Source: Aplysia californica
Taxonomy: Eukaryota > Mollusca > Gastropoda > Aplysiida > Aplysiidae
Assembly: GCF_000002075.1 (NCBI RefSeq)
Contig: NW_004797424.1
Span: 674,886 to 738,885 of the forward strand
Reading direction: 5' to 3'
DNA: 64,000 nt
Below, piece after piece: positions 31,001-34,888 of this stretch. The notes beneath the pieces are model-generated. The model did not search any database, was not told where the DNA came from, and saw nothing but the letters and a program-made list of their open reading frames with translations. A program made the position numbers and the translations under genes. Numbering within the stretch: the stretch's first letter is position 1; each line of letters starts with the position of its first letter.

Positions 31001-32220
31001 TCTTTTTTGTGTTTGTTACTCGCTTGTAATGCCTCTAATCTTTTGGCGCTCATATGACCATATGCAGTTGCGAGCGCCGTAAAACTTCTACTAAAACGAA
31101 AAACAAAGCCTCAACACGAGTCTTGAGTGTAAAATGTTAGAAAAACGACAACAAATTTTTTTTTATGTCTGTCACAGGTCCTGAGTGGCATCACCCTTAC
31201 CAAGCTGGGTGGCATCATCGTCCTGGGCTTCTCCAAGTCGCAGCTGTTCCAGGTGTTCTACTTCAGAATGTACCTGGGCATGGTCATCTTTGGGGCCACC
31301 CACGGCCTCATCTTCCTTCCCGTGCTCTTGAGCTATCTCGGTAAGTGTTCCGTGTTTGTTTCCTTGCATCACTCAAAGACAGCTTCTGTGGTGTACTGTA
31401 GCTGTTAGGTGCTTCATTGTCACACGGACAAGACGAGAGCTCGATTCATGAGTGGGGAGAATTTTTATCAGTTATCTCTGTCTTTCTGATGGGATGTTGT
31501 ATCCCTCTCAGCATAAGTTGGCCCTAACAGGCGGGGTCATAGCCCACCTAAATTATTTAATCTGTGGATAAGGATATAAAAAAACCTCTATTACAAAAAA
31601 AATAATTAAGAAGCGTTCCTCAAGATGGGTAATTGACAGGTACTCTGTTATAGTTTGCTCCATCTTTTCTAACATCTATCGTCCGTATCACTTCTTCTTT
31701 TCTTTGTTACTCTTTAGTAACAGCTCTAATCTTTGCCACTTATTCGATTCGATCTATTTATGTTGTAAGTGTTGTTTCTGTCTGTCTGTCTTACTTTTTC
31801 CCAGCACTAAATGACCATCGCTGTGTCGATGTGCTTCTCTTTACTCAAACAAACAAGCAAATATGATCCGTTTGTTGCAAGTGTTGTAAAACTCTTACTA
31901 AAGGTACAGCAACTAAACCCATACCAGACCATTCCTGTTCCAAAGTTCCATCTCCGAAATAACCCATTGTCTCCAGTTAAGCTTTACAACACTCCAAATC
32001 AACACATCTTTATGTGTGTGTGTATATGTGTTTGCCTCCAGGTCCCTCTGTAAACAAGGCCAAAGTCTACCAGCAGAAATATGTGCAGGAGTCGATGGAG
32101 GAGCAGGGGGCCGGGGACCAAGGAGAGTCCCGGACCAACCGCAGGTCGGCGCAGCGCTACGCATACGACAACCCGCCTGCTTACAACAGCATGGGCGGGG
32201 GCACCGCGCAGCCCATGTGA
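132..32220 (+). CDS. NPC1: NPC1 intracellular cholesterol transporter, 5'-incomplete gene span (24 exons in window)
   Basis: NPC1 sits in the late endosome/lysosome membrane, takes cholesterol from NPC2 in its N-terminal luminal domain and passes it to the membrane. Joining the 24 exons listed below gives 3800 coding bases, in phase throughout, ending in TGA at 32218-32220 (1265 residues). From memory of human NPC1, the match is collinear from about residue 69 to the C-terminus. Conserved marks are the RCPSC cysteines and the Gln equivalent to human Q79 in the sterol pocket, the [14 protein letters not shown] core of the sterol-sensing domain (human P691 and D700), the HAAY and [11 protein letters not shown] luminal motifs, and GPSVNKAK before the tail. 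All introns are GT-AG. The signal peptide and about 70 residues lie upstream of the window. The cytosolic tail differs from the vertebrate one: it lacks the dileucine signal and carries PPAY and YNSM. Identification is firm; an NPC1L1-type paralogue is less likely given the full N-terminal domain. Confidence 0.96.
281..957 (+). other. NPC1 intron, no recognised element
   Basis: AT-rich intron with normal GT and AG ends. I recognise no repeat or RNA here. Confidence 0.7.
958..1255 (+). CDS. NPC1: NPC1 exon w2: N-terminal domain
   Basis: Flanked by CTACAG and GTAAGA; enters in phase 0 and leaves one base over. It encodes [20 protein letters not shown] with two N-glycosylation sequons, then [19 protein letters not shown], which aligns with human CRDVEAPSSNDKALGLLCG, and the Q(S/A)PF(S/T)I segment that follows. 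Confidence 0.95.
1951..2125 (+). repeat. SINE-A copy (diverged), abutting exon w3
   Basis: Diverged copy of the roughly 180-bp SINE-A: a GGTGTGGTT-like head, a C/T-rich middle, TTGTTACACTTCTAA, then the GAGTGCCGTAGAA tail. It ends only about 23 bases before the exon w3 acceptor, so the region feeding that splice site is partly transposon-derived. Confidence 0.7.
2149..2478 (+). CDS. NPC1: NPC1 exon w3: end of N-terminal domain, proline linker, TM1
   Basis: Acceptor TTTTCAG, donor CAG|GTGTGG. It encodes TVPCNKAP and [11 protein letters not shown] (human APCSCQDCSIVC), a proline-rich linker [11 protein letters not shown], then the first membrane segment ([19 protein letters not shown]) and a cytosolic stretch with SSCCGRIGG. 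Phase 1 in and out. The first bases complete a Gly codon. Confidence 0.93.
2479..3807 (+). other. NPC1 intron without recognised repeats
   Basis: A 1.3-kb intron with a non-consensus but usable GTGTGG donor. Apart from poly-T and G/C-runs near 3690-3725, I see no repeat family or gene. Confidence 0.6.
3808..3965 (+). CDS. NPC1: NPC1 exon w4: cytosolic loop between TM1 and TM2
   Basis: Acceptor GTCCAG, donor GTAAGT. It encodes [19 protein letters not shown], then [22 protein letters not shown], matching human [24 protein letters not shown]. It exits in phase 0 after KVI. Confidence 0.92.
4079..4552 (+). repeat. SINE-A copy interrupted by a TAAAA-flanked element
   Basis: SINE-A runs from 4079 (GGTTGGGTTGGCAGGTGCTG) to its tail at 4246. 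The tail resumes at 4537-4552 after the small DNA element described next. Confidence 0.85.
4247..4536. mobile_element. Small DNA transposon (MITE), TAAAA target duplication, copy 1
   Basis: Terminal inverted repeats begin CCAAAGA(T) and include CATAACAAGAT near the right end. TAAAA lies at both edges (4242-4246 and 4537-4541). Internal text such as TTTGAGCCAATTAAA, GGTGGCGCCCTCTTCG and GCCATCTGAAGCAA is shared with 26014-26520. There is no coding capacity. The superfamily is unresolved. Confidence 0.75.
5070..5206 (+). CDS. NPC1: NPC1 exon w5: TM2 and start of middle luminal domain
   Basis: Acceptor TCCCAG, donor GTAAGT, two bases left over. It encodes the TM2 stretch [18 protein letters not shown] and [20 protein letters not shown], matching human [24 protein letters not shown]. 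Confidence 0.95.
5531..5680 (+). repeat. Diverged SINE-A copy
   Basis: GGGTGGATGGCAAGTACTCT, TATCAAACATGA, TGTTACTCTCTAATAATGCC and TTGTATGATTCTTG follow the SINE-A order with many changes. The tail is lost. Confidence 0.6.
6150..6225 (+). repeat. Dispersed repeat motif shared with 55092-55170
   Basis: The stretch around CTCTGGCAAACCGCTCC, GCTCACGGTCAGAAC and GTCGGTGAGCC recurs in reverse orientation in an EXOC3 intron. It is a fragment of an unidentified transposable element. Confidence 0.55.
6483..7607. mobile_element. Harbinger-like non-autonomous DNA transposon, 1.1 kb
   Basis: About 40-bp terminal inverted repeats: the left end starts AGCCCCATTTAGACGTAC and the right end reads GTACGTCTAAATGGGGCT-like (ACTCTACGTCTAAATGGGGC), continuing inward as AGTTCGCTGAT and GACAAACTG with about two mismatches. 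TAA flanks both sides (6480-6482, 7608-7610), the 3-base duplication typical of PIF/Harbinger. Internal palindromes occur around 6520-6600. No transposase is readable. It ends 56 bases before exon w6. Confidence 0.85.
7664..7793 (+). CDS. NPC1: NPC1 exon w6: middle luminal domain
   Basis: Acceptor CTCACAG, donor GTATGT. The first base completes a Lys codon, giving [14 protein letters not shown] (human FGPFFRTEQLIIRAP), then [20 protein letters not shown] with one sequon. Phase 0 at exit. Confidence 0.94.
8168..11248 (-). mobile_element. 5'-truncated LINE with reverse transcriptase, - strand
   Basis: Read on the - strand, the element starts in [17 protein letters not shown] (about 11240) and continues through a pre-RT segment ([13 protein letters not shown]), RT blocks ([55 protein letters not shown]) and the C-terminus ([25 protein letters not shown], then [17 protein letters not shown]). 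The FADD catalytic motif is intact. A TGA stands where KAFD(W) LNRN is expected near 10592, and a frameshift follows FGHLL near 9773, so it is dead. The 3' end is TAA plus a (TAAAG)-like tail at 8168-8195. A 12-bp target duplication flanks it. Clade not resolved. Confidence 0.9.
8239..9615. mobile_element. hAT-like DNA transposon inside the LINE
   Basis: Ends are CAGGGTGTCCAG (8239) and its complement CTGGACACCCTG (to 9615). The left subterminal region repeats GTCGTAAA many times and the right has GTAGTAA copies. CTCTTT (8233-8238) and TTCTTT (9616-9621) look like a 6-bp target duplication with one change. Removing the element and one copy restores the LINE frame (LATK(K/R)[11 protein letters not shown]-stop). 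No transposase is seen; an open frame at 8835-9170 resembles nothing I know. Confidence 0.8.
11283..11465. mobile_element. pogo/mariner-like MITE, left end
   Basis: TACAGTCGAACCTGTTCTAA with CCACCTGTCC and GTGTCCACCTGTC is the end sequence of a family also seen near 50230 and 56045. The right end is unclear. Confidence 0.5.
11623..11808 (-). repeat. SINE-A copy, reverse
   Basis: Full-length reverse copy. The (TTTAG)n tail is at 11623-11640, then GGCACTTGCAACACAATAAG, and the head complement CACCAGAGCACCCGCCAACC. Confidence 0.9.
12454..12683 (+). CDS. NPC1: NPC1 exon w7: middle luminal domain
   Basis: Acceptor TTTTCAG, donor GTAAGG, two bases over. It encodes [49 protein letters not shown] and KFCA, matching human VLDLQIAIENITASYDN and LQDICLAPLSPYNTNCTI. 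Several sequons. Confidence 0.95.
12709..12830. repeat. Compound trinucleotide repeat (TTC)n(TGC)n(TCC)n
   Basis: Three trinucleotide blocks in series, starting about 25 bases after the exon w7 donor. Apparent poly-Phe/Leu/Pro frames here are just the repeat read through. Confidence 0.95.
13515..13580 (+). repeat. Isolated SINE 3' tail
   Basis: GCGCTCATATGACCTTATGC, GCGAGCGCCGTAAAACC and (CTAAAT)n. The 5' body is absent, so this is a 5'-truncated insertion. It ends about 30 bases before exon w8. Confidence 0.85.
13610..13710 (+). CDS. NPC1: NPC1 exon w8: middle luminal domain
   Basis: Acceptor TTTCAG, donor GTAAGC. It encodes [20 protein letters not shown] and [12 protein letters not shown] (human [19 protein letters not shown]). 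One base over at exit. Confidence 0.95.
13769..14180 (+). repeat. T-SINE copy (tRNA-headed)
   Basis: A tRNA-like head (GGGGCTCTCGTGGTTTAGAG, then CCCGGGTTTGGAACC as a decayed B box), followed by GAAAATTTTCTCC, the CCCTTC..GGGCTCC body and GATAAGAGTAGGCTACGGC. The shared 3' tail is missing. Confidence 0.85.
14362..14528 (+). CDS. NPC1: NPC1 exon w9: middle luminal domain
   Basis: Acceptor TTTCAG, donor GTGATA. It encodes [35 protein letters not shown] and VTISFSSE, matching human NNATALVITFPVNNYYND and LTISFTAE. Exit phase 0. Confidence 0.94.
15176..15304 (+). CDS. NPC1: NPC1 exon w10: start of the sterol-sensing domain
   Basis: Acceptor CTGTCAG after a CT-run, donor GTAGGT. It encodes [20 protein letters not shown], then the membrane stretch [16 protein letters not shown] (human RSIEDELNRESDSDV and SYAIMFLYISLALG). 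In phase 0 on both sides. Its 3' edge is copied downstream in the intron. Confidence 0.95.
15345..15640 (+). repeat. Degenerate copies of the exon w10 3' edge and donor
   Basis: ATCATAGTAGGT (donor-like at 15391) and CAGTGTCACCAGGATCATGG with GTAGGT (15605) parallel the true CACTGTCACCCGCATCTTGG with GTAGGT (15305). The following GCATG..GGG also matches. The block around TTATTTCTGTTTTT..GTAAGTGACT (15520-15565) recurs at 16130-16175. Confidence 0.75.
15694..16069 (+). mobile_element. LINE 3' fragment, + strand, 13-bp target duplication
   Basis: Translates as [60 protein letters not shown], ending in a (GAT)n tail. ATTTGGTGTTTAC flanks it at 15681-15693 and 16070-16082. Strongly 5'-truncated. 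Same family as 51895-52372. Confidence 0.9.
16215..16590 (+). repeat. 52-bp tandem repeat carrying copies of the exon w11 acceptor
   Basis: Five intronic units begin at 16215, 16266, 16435, 16487 and 16539; the sixth position, 16591, is the true exon. Each has a pyrimidine tract, an AG (or AA) and GTGG..TCCAAGGTGG. Unit spacing is 51-52 bases, apart from a 117-base SINE insertion in the second unit. Confidence 0.92.
16283..16390 (+). repeat. 5'-truncated SINE-A inside the 52-bp repeat
   Basis: TGTTTGTTACTCTCTTGTAA, the GCGCCGTAAAACC tail and (CTAAAA)n. CAAGGTGGT flanks it at 16274-16282 and 16391-16399. Confidence 0.9.
16591..16773 (+). CDS. NPC1: NPC1 exon w11: sterol-sensing domain core
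   Basis: Acceptor CTTTAG, donor GTGCGT; 61 whole codons. It encodes [40 protein letters not shown] and [20 protein letters not shown]. Pro and Asp equivalents of human P691 and D700 are present. This is the most diagnostic exon of the gene. Confidence 0.97.
16930..17110 (+). repeat. SINE-A copy
   Basis: Near-complete: GGGTGGTTGGCGGGTGCTCT, TATCAAACATCTATGG, TTATTGTGTTGCAAGTGCCG and ACTAATACTAAAA. It is followed at 17112-17215 by a SINE-D 3' part ending in (CAAA)n. Confidence 0.92.
17112..17215 (+). repeat. SINE-D 3' portion
   Basis: CCCTCTGTTGTTTCTGTCTA, CCCCAGCACAAAGTGATC and TTTATTCAAACAAATAAGCA. SINE-D ends in CTCAAACAAACAAA-like tails, unlike the other families here. Confidence 0.7.
17236..17400 (-). 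repeat. SINE-F copy, reverse
   Basis: Reverse copy of a tRNA-headed SINE shared with 31395-31560 and 62150-62350. It carries the complement of CCCTCTCAGCCTGAGCTGGC and CCTGACAGGC. Confidence 0.65.
17634..17748 (+). CDS. NPC1: NPC1 exon w12: sterol-sensing domain
   Basis: Acceptor TTTCCAG, donor G|GTAAGT. It encodes [20 protein letters not shown] and [18 protein letters not shown] (human EVAPSMFLSSFSETVAFFL). One base over. Confidence 0.96.
17749..18481 (+). other. NPC1 intron, unidentified GC-richer insert
   Basis: Positions about 17850-18300 have a different base texture (GCCGATCGC, CGCATGGTCGCGC, GAACGGGGGCCC), suggesting a decayed transposable element. I could not find its ends. The rest is pyrimidine-rich intron. 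Confidence 0.4.
18482..18609 (+). CDS. NPC1: NPC1 exon w13: sterol-sensing domain, last helix
   Basis: Acceptor ATACAG, donor GTAAGA. Gly is completed across the junction, then [20 protein letters not shown] and [20 protein letters not shown], matching human [20 protein letters not shown] and [20 protein letters not shown]. Confidence 0.96.
19265..19399 (+). CDS. NPC1: NPC1 exon w14: cytosolic loop after the sterol-sensing domain
   Basis: Acceptor TTCTCAG, donor GTAAGG; 45 codons. It encodes [20 protein letters not shown], then [15 protein letters not shown] (human NRLDIFCCVRG and YSPLLLKDWMRPIVI). Phase 0 both sides. Confidence 0.95.
19822..19911 (+). CDS. NPC1: NPC1 exon w15: TM8 and start of C-terminal luminal domain
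   Basis: Acceptor CCTCAG, donor GTGTGT; 30 codons: [20 protein letters not shown] and [10 protein letters not shown]. The last part matches human [12 protein letters not shown]. Confidence 0.95.
20582..20772 (+). CDS. NPC1: NPC1 exon w16: C-terminal luminal domain
   Basis: Acceptor CCTCAG, donor GTATGT. It encodes [40 protein letters not shown] and [15 protein letters not shown] (human [20 protein letters not shown]). Two bases over. Confidence 0.95.
20773..21740 (+). other. NPC1 intron, part of unknown origin
   Basis: Contains a GC-rich patch near 21290-21345 (CGCGTGTCGCCGGGCGCGG) unlike the surrounding AT-rich intron. It may be a decayed transposable element. No ends or coding potential found. 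Confidence 0.4.
21803..21960 (+). repeat. SINE-E copy (tRNA-headed)
   Basis: GTTAGCCTAGTGGTTTGGCT has the form of an A box, then GGTCCTTGGGAAAGGCACTT, TTGGCTCGGTCCTATCGGAG and CCGCCTCTTAAATAA. A second copy lies at 59446-59680. Confidence 0.75.
21988..22247. other. Assembly gap (N)
   Basis: 260 unresolved bases inside the CT microsatellite. Confidence 1.
22391..23130 (+). other. NPC1 intron, no recognised element
   Basis: AT-rich with a C-run at 22490-22512. I see no repeat family here, although the text near 22860-23040 resembles decayed repeat sequence. Confidence 0.5.
23131..23243 (+). CDS. NPC1: NPC1 exon w17: C-terminal luminal domain
   Basis: Acceptor GTTTCAG, donor [29 protein letters not shown] and [18 protein letters not shown] match human [21 protein letters not shown]. 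Confidence 0.95.
23525..23690 (+). repeat. Diverged SINE-A copy
   Basis: GTGGCTGGTTGGCAGGTG, poly-T, TCAAGCATCTGTAGCC and CGACACTTACATGACC keep the family order. The tail is degraded. Confidence 0.65.
23786..23912 (+). CDS. NPC1: NPC1 exon w18: cysteine-rich luminal loop
   Basis: Acceptor TTTACAG, donor [28 protein letters not shown] and [20 protein letters not shown] match human [21 protein letters not shown]. Two bases over. Confidence 0.95.
24405..24472 (+). CDS. NPC1: NPC1 exon w19: short luminal exon
   Basis: Acceptor GACAG, donor G|GTGAGT. Encodes [20 protein letters not shown] and VG, matching human [21 protein letters not shown]. At 68 bases it is the shortest coding exon found. Confidence 0.93.
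24965..25027. repeat. CT microsatellite
   Basis: (CT)n with CCCT interruptions, directly before a SINE-A copy. Confidence 0.9.
25029..25200 (+). repeat. SINE-A copy
   Basis: TGGGTGGTTGGCAGGTGCTC, CATCTATTGTCCTTATCTCC, TATGCAGTTGCGAGCACCG and CTACTAAAACAAAA. Followed by CT/CA repeats to 25310. Confidence 0.92.
25340..25472 (+). CDS. NPC1: NPC1 exon w20: end of C-terminal luminal domain
   Basis: Acceptor CCACAG, donor [28 protein letters not shown] and [20 protein letters not shown] then VFPY match human [20 protein letters not shown] and KKARLIASNVTETMGINGS. The Ile that aligns with human I1061, by my recall of the numbering, is kept. Confidence 0.96.
25985..26640 (+). repeat. 43-bp tandem repeat, interrupted
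   Basis: Units start CTGCCTGTATGTCTAGCCAC at 26526, 26569 and 26612 and contain CCGGTACACTGATGGTGTG. A part unit at 25985-26013 lies left of the MITE at 26014-26520, which was therefore inserted within the array. Confidence 0.85.
26014..26520. mobile_element. Small DNA transposon, TAAAA target duplication, copy 2
   Basis: Left end CCAAAGAGTCTACATAACAA, right end TTGTTATGTACTATCTTTGG; inverted over about 28 bases including GGCC. TAAAA at 26009-26013 and 26521-26525. The last 12 bases are duplicated in place. Longer than copy 1 at 4247-4536, with an extra middle block. Confidence 0.8.
26641..27260 (+). other. NPC1 intron, unidentified sequence with a weak open frame
   Basis: An open frame at 26599-26883 includes [19 protein letters not shown]. 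It resembles the acidic heads of piggyBac-type transposases only loosely. I cannot name it. Confidence 0.3.
27268..27600 (+). repeat. SINE-D copies
   Basis: GGTGGTTGATTGGAGGGTGC, CACTGGTAGGCC, TTTCTGTCTGTCTGTC and CCAACACTAAATAACCATTG. The 3' part is repeated around 27440-27600, with ACTCAAACAAACAA near 27571. Confidence 0.65.
27702..28062 (+). repeat. SINE-A copy split by another SINE-A
   Basis: Outer copy runs 27702-27822 and resumes 28011-28062 (GGCACTTAATGACTTTATTG to the tail). The break is at TAATCTTC, duplicated at 27815-27822 and 28003-28010. Confidence 0.9.
27823..28002 (+). repeat. Inner SINE-A copy
   Basis: Complete 180-bp copy from AGTGGGTGGTTGGTGGGTGC to ATTAAAACTAAACT, inserted in the outer copy. 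Confidence 0.92.
28107..28338 (+). CDS. NPC1: NPC1 exon w21: TM9 and TM10
   Basis: Acceptor TTCCAG, donor [26 protein letters not shown] opens the exon (human [20 protein letters not shown]), then two hydrophobic segments and [20 protein letters not shown]. Exit phase 0. Its 3' edge is copied downstream. Confidence 0.97.
28395..28770 (+). repeat. Tandem degenerate copies of the exon w21 3' edge and donor
   Basis: Copies of ATAGACCTCAACGCTCTCTC..CTGGTCAACCTCATCATGG start near 28408, 28502, 28590, 28670 and 28741, each followed by a GTGTGTG tract. Two keep a GTAAGG donor (28623, 28704). Spacing shrinks from about 105 to 71 bases as the TG tract shortens. Confidence 0.88.
29062..30000 (+). repeat. 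S3 SINE copy split by a T-SINE
   Basis: S3 body at 29062-29316 (GGTGGTGCCACTGACTGTAG, GGGGACATTTCTCGTTC), resumed at 29854-30000 with GCTAGAGAGGTGAGCAGAG and the shared tail CGCTCATATGACCTTATGCA. Confidence 0.92.
29317..29853 (-). repeat. T-SINE, reverse, full length
   Basis: On the - strand: tRNA-like head GGGGCTCTCGTGGCCTAGAG with B box GGTTCGAATCC, body, and the shared tail ACCTTATGCAGTTGCGAGCG plus A-rich end. AAGCAGACTTT duplicated at 29306-29316 and 29854-29864. Confidence 0.93.
30113..30290 (+). repeat. SINE-A copy
   Basis: TGGGTGGTTGGCGGGTGCTC, CATCTATCGTCCTTATCTCT, TTATTGTTTTGCAAGTGCCG. Followed by a short CT-run. Confidence 0.93.
30398..30511 (+). CDS. NPC1: NPC1 exon w22: TM11 region
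   Basis: Acceptor TTTCAG, donor GTGAGT; 38 codons. [20 protein letters not shown], then [15 protein letters not shown] match human [19 protein letters not shown] and RVERAEEALAHMGSS. Confidence 0.97.
30670..31160 (+). repeat. About 96-bp tandem repeat before exon w23
   Basis: Units share CCTCAACACGAGATCATTC and TTGAGTGTAAAGTGT, seen at 30726, 30824 and 31109 with part units at the edges. A SINE-A insertion of 190 bases separates the last two. Confidence 0.8.
30923..31101 (+). repeat. SINE-A copy inside the 96-bp repeat
   Basis: GTTGGCGGGTGCTCTGGTGT to GCCGTAAAACTTCTACTAAA. AACAAAGCCTC duplicated at 30912-30922 and 31102-31112. Confidence 0.93.
31178..31340 (+). CDS. NPC1: NPC1 exon w23: TM12 and TM13
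   Basis: Acceptor GTCACAG, donor [46 protein letters not shown] and [15 protein letters not shown] match human [20 protein letters not shown] and onward. One base over. Confidence 0.97.
31395..31560 (+). repeat. SINE-F copy (tRNA-headed)
   Basis: CTGTAGCTGTTAGGTGCTTC then GAGAGCTCGATTC resembles A and B boxes. Body GATGGGATGTTGTATCCCTC and GGCCCTAACAGGC. Confidence 0.7.
31624..31905 (+). repeat. Diverged SINE-A with a SINE-D fragment inserted
   Basis: SINE-A text (CAGGTACTCTGTTATAGTTT to GTTGTAAGTGTTG) is followed by SINE-D (TTTCTGTCTGTCTGTCTTAC to CTCAAACAAACAAGC), then GTTGCAAGTGTTG and the SINE-A tail. The 13-base flanks differ at one position. Confidence 0.75.
32042..32220 (+). CDS. NPC1: NPC1 exon w24: cytosolic tail and stop
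   Basis: Acceptor CTCCAG; TGA at 32218-32220. Encodes [20 protein letters not shown], an acidic/polar stretch, [20 protein letters not shown] and [13 protein letters not shown] is the family hallmark before the tail. The human-type ERLLNF dileucine end is absent; PPAY and YNSM occupy the tail instead. Confidence 0.95.
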
Positions 32221-32641
32221 TGCTGCTGAGACAAAACATGCTGAGAAGATGACGCTGTTGTTGCCGTGCTCAGATTCAGCCAGTCCGCCGTGTACCTTAG
32301 TTTGTGGGAATTTGGGGTTGTGAGTTGTGGAGAGTGATGCTCACTCACAGCAAGTGTGTCTGGCATGGTCGTGTGTTTGTTTGATCTGATTTGAATGTGG
32401 GTGGAAACTAAGAATCATGTGAAGCTAGGAGTATGGGTACACCACCATCTTTTTAGCATCCTGGGTCTGGGAAATGTCTCAAGAGTTACTGCTTTTGTAA
32501 TAAGGGTGCCCCATGATAATAACTCCCTAATGTAGACCTCTGCCCTGTCATTTCAGCAGCCTTTGTCTCCCAGAATCCTGAAAAATTCATGGATTGGTAA
32601 GAAGGTAGACATTGGATGTAAACGTATAAAAGATAGAATGA

Positions 32642-32647
32642 AATAAA
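32642..32647 (+). terminator. Candidate NPC1 polyadenylation signal (proximal)
   Basis: AATAAA 422 bases after the stop codon, followed by a GT-rich stretch (TTTGTACGTGTCT). Confidence 0.4.
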
Positions 32648-33071
32648 TGGTACAAGTTTATCTTTGTACGTGTCTAGTGGAAAATTCAAGTCTTTTCTGG
32701 TGCTAACGTGGGGATCTGACGCGATCTTGTGTTTTTGGTGTGCTTGTATAATCTTGTCCTATACAAATGTGTGGTGGGTTTTGTGTCCTGGCGGCAGAGA
32801 CAGAAGAAGTGAATGGCGTTACCATGCAGAAATGAAGCGGTACCCTCGGTTGCTGCAGTGTAGATAGACTTCTTTCTGCATTTAGATTCTCCACTTTAAA
32901 AAAATAGATGACAATGTGATTTTCTGTGTCGTGTCAGCAACTCATGACATCCACTCGTACATTACCAAGAATATGGAACAGGAAGCAAAGTACTAAAGTA
33001 TAAAAATTGTTTCTATTTTCTACTTTCCTTTTCAGCACTGTTCACTATGCTTTTGATTGGGGGCGGGGGTG

Positions 33072-33077
33072 AATAAA
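33072..33077 (+). terminator. Candidate NPC1 polyadenylation signal
   Basis: AATAAA in GGGTGAATAAAAATG. Confidence 0.3.
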
Positions 33078-34710
33078 AATGTTGAAAAGGACAATTTGCA
33101 GACAGATTCTGTTCTGTTCTATTCTGTAGGTATACTTGTAGTCAAATACTTTGTACATAAAATGAAGACGTAAAGGCCCTGGAATTGTGAATGATCTGAA
33201 GGAGACCTCAGAGACAGTTTTTATGTATAGTTGTTTTTACTGATATGATTCACATGAATATGAAGACTTTCCTTTTATGAATTATGAATGAAATGGAAGA
33301 CAGACATGGACAAGTTGGCATGAGTAGAACTGAGAGGGCTAAAAAAAATGCTTTAAAAATAGGGAGCATTGGTGCGTTCTTGTGCTTTTTTTTTTTTCAG
33401 TAAGCTAAACTCAGAAGCTTTGCCTCTTGTCTTGCTTGGGCCTTTATTCTGAGAGATACATTCCCGCTTTCTCTCAGACAGCTGTCTGCTTCGGTTCCGC
33501 GCTGATACATTCAGGCTGCCTGTCACTTTCTGCCTAAGATAACAAATGATTTGTTATTCCCTGATGTTGATTATGCAAAAATGTTTGATATTATTTTCTT
33601 TAACTGCAGATAACTTGATTTGTTTTATTTTTCTTTAAGCTTGATTACATTTCAGGGAAGTTGTGTATATATATATGAATTATATATTATGTGTATGTGA
33701 TTATTGTTTCTGCTGCTCTGAACAGTGTCTTGTGAAGAATCAATGTTTCTTATGGGTCAGTCTTATGAATGTTATTTATTTCATTTTGTATGGCAAAAGT
33801 GGTGAGTGAAATAACTAAAATTTGTAGGTGTGTGAAAATGCAGGGATATAAGTTGAGCATTTGATGGTAGCTAATTGAATGTTTTTTTATGTAGATGACT
33901 GGTGGTTTCTCTTTTGTCAAAGTGCAGCTTATGGCTCTGATAAAGGAATACTAAAACTGCTGTATAAATTCACACTTCTTTACCTATGTTCAGTTTTGTA
34001 TGATTTGAAAGAACTGTGTCTCGTAAAGAAAATTGCAGGAACTTTTGCACAATATTTGAACCATTTAACCTGTTTGAGCAAATGCACAGTTTTGTACTTT
34101 GCTTCTTTATCCTTGTACTGGGTTGCTATGGAACATTATGTGTTTGCTTAACAAGTGCTACCAGGTTCCAGAACCAGTGAAAAAACGGCCTCCAAAGTTT
34201 TGGTGAATTCCAAAGCTTGAGTGTCCTTAAAAATTGTAAATTTACATTTTCTATTTTGGTGCTTTTTCATCATTTTTCAGTGAGTTCCACACAGAACTAT
34301 GTTTTCAATTGGACATAAAAAGTGTTGAACCAAAAAAAAATTCAATAGAAATTGCTCAAGGAGCAGAAAAATGTCAGTTTCTTCTATTTTAGTATTTTGA
34401 TGAGGCCTAATTCACCGCAATGACTCGCATATTTTTTTGTAATGCAAGGGGGAAAGTGGTTGTTTAAACTGGTGGCCCTTGTGGCATTTTCGACTGTAGT
34501 TCGTTTGTTTGAAGGAAAAAAACTCTTTAGGGCCTTCTTCTCAGGTGTGTTTGCTAGTATTATATTTCTTCCAGATTTCCTTTGTTTCCAGGACCTCCAT
34601 AACAGGGTTTGCTCTTGTCTTGTCTCAAAAGACTTGAAAATTAAATCCTATGTCTATTTTGAGAGATTCCTAAAATATGGTGACAGGTGTGTTAAAATCG
34701 AGTGTGAATA

Positions 34711-34888
34711 TAGTGGAGTCCATTTAAACCGAACATGGTTGATCCAAAACCAGTGGTAAATGGAAAAGAAAATCTCCCAATTTAAAAAAAAAATGTTTTT
34801 TGGGAGAAAACTTTCTAAATGGAAAACTTGGCTAAACTAAAGAATGCCAGGCAGTCTCGCAGATTTCAGTTTAAGTGAACTCCATCAT
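34711..34888. mobile_element. MITE, about 180 bp
   Basis: Inverted ends: TAGTGGAGTCCATTTAAACC at left, GTTTAAGTGAACTCCATCAT at right, matching over about 22 bases with a few changes. TA flanks fit a Tc1/mariner-type element. Confidence 0.6.

Noticed and set aside
33879-34151. 90-residue open frame after NPC1
   Set aside because: No recognisable domain, AT-rich composition and no splice or promoter context; probably chance within the 3' UTR.
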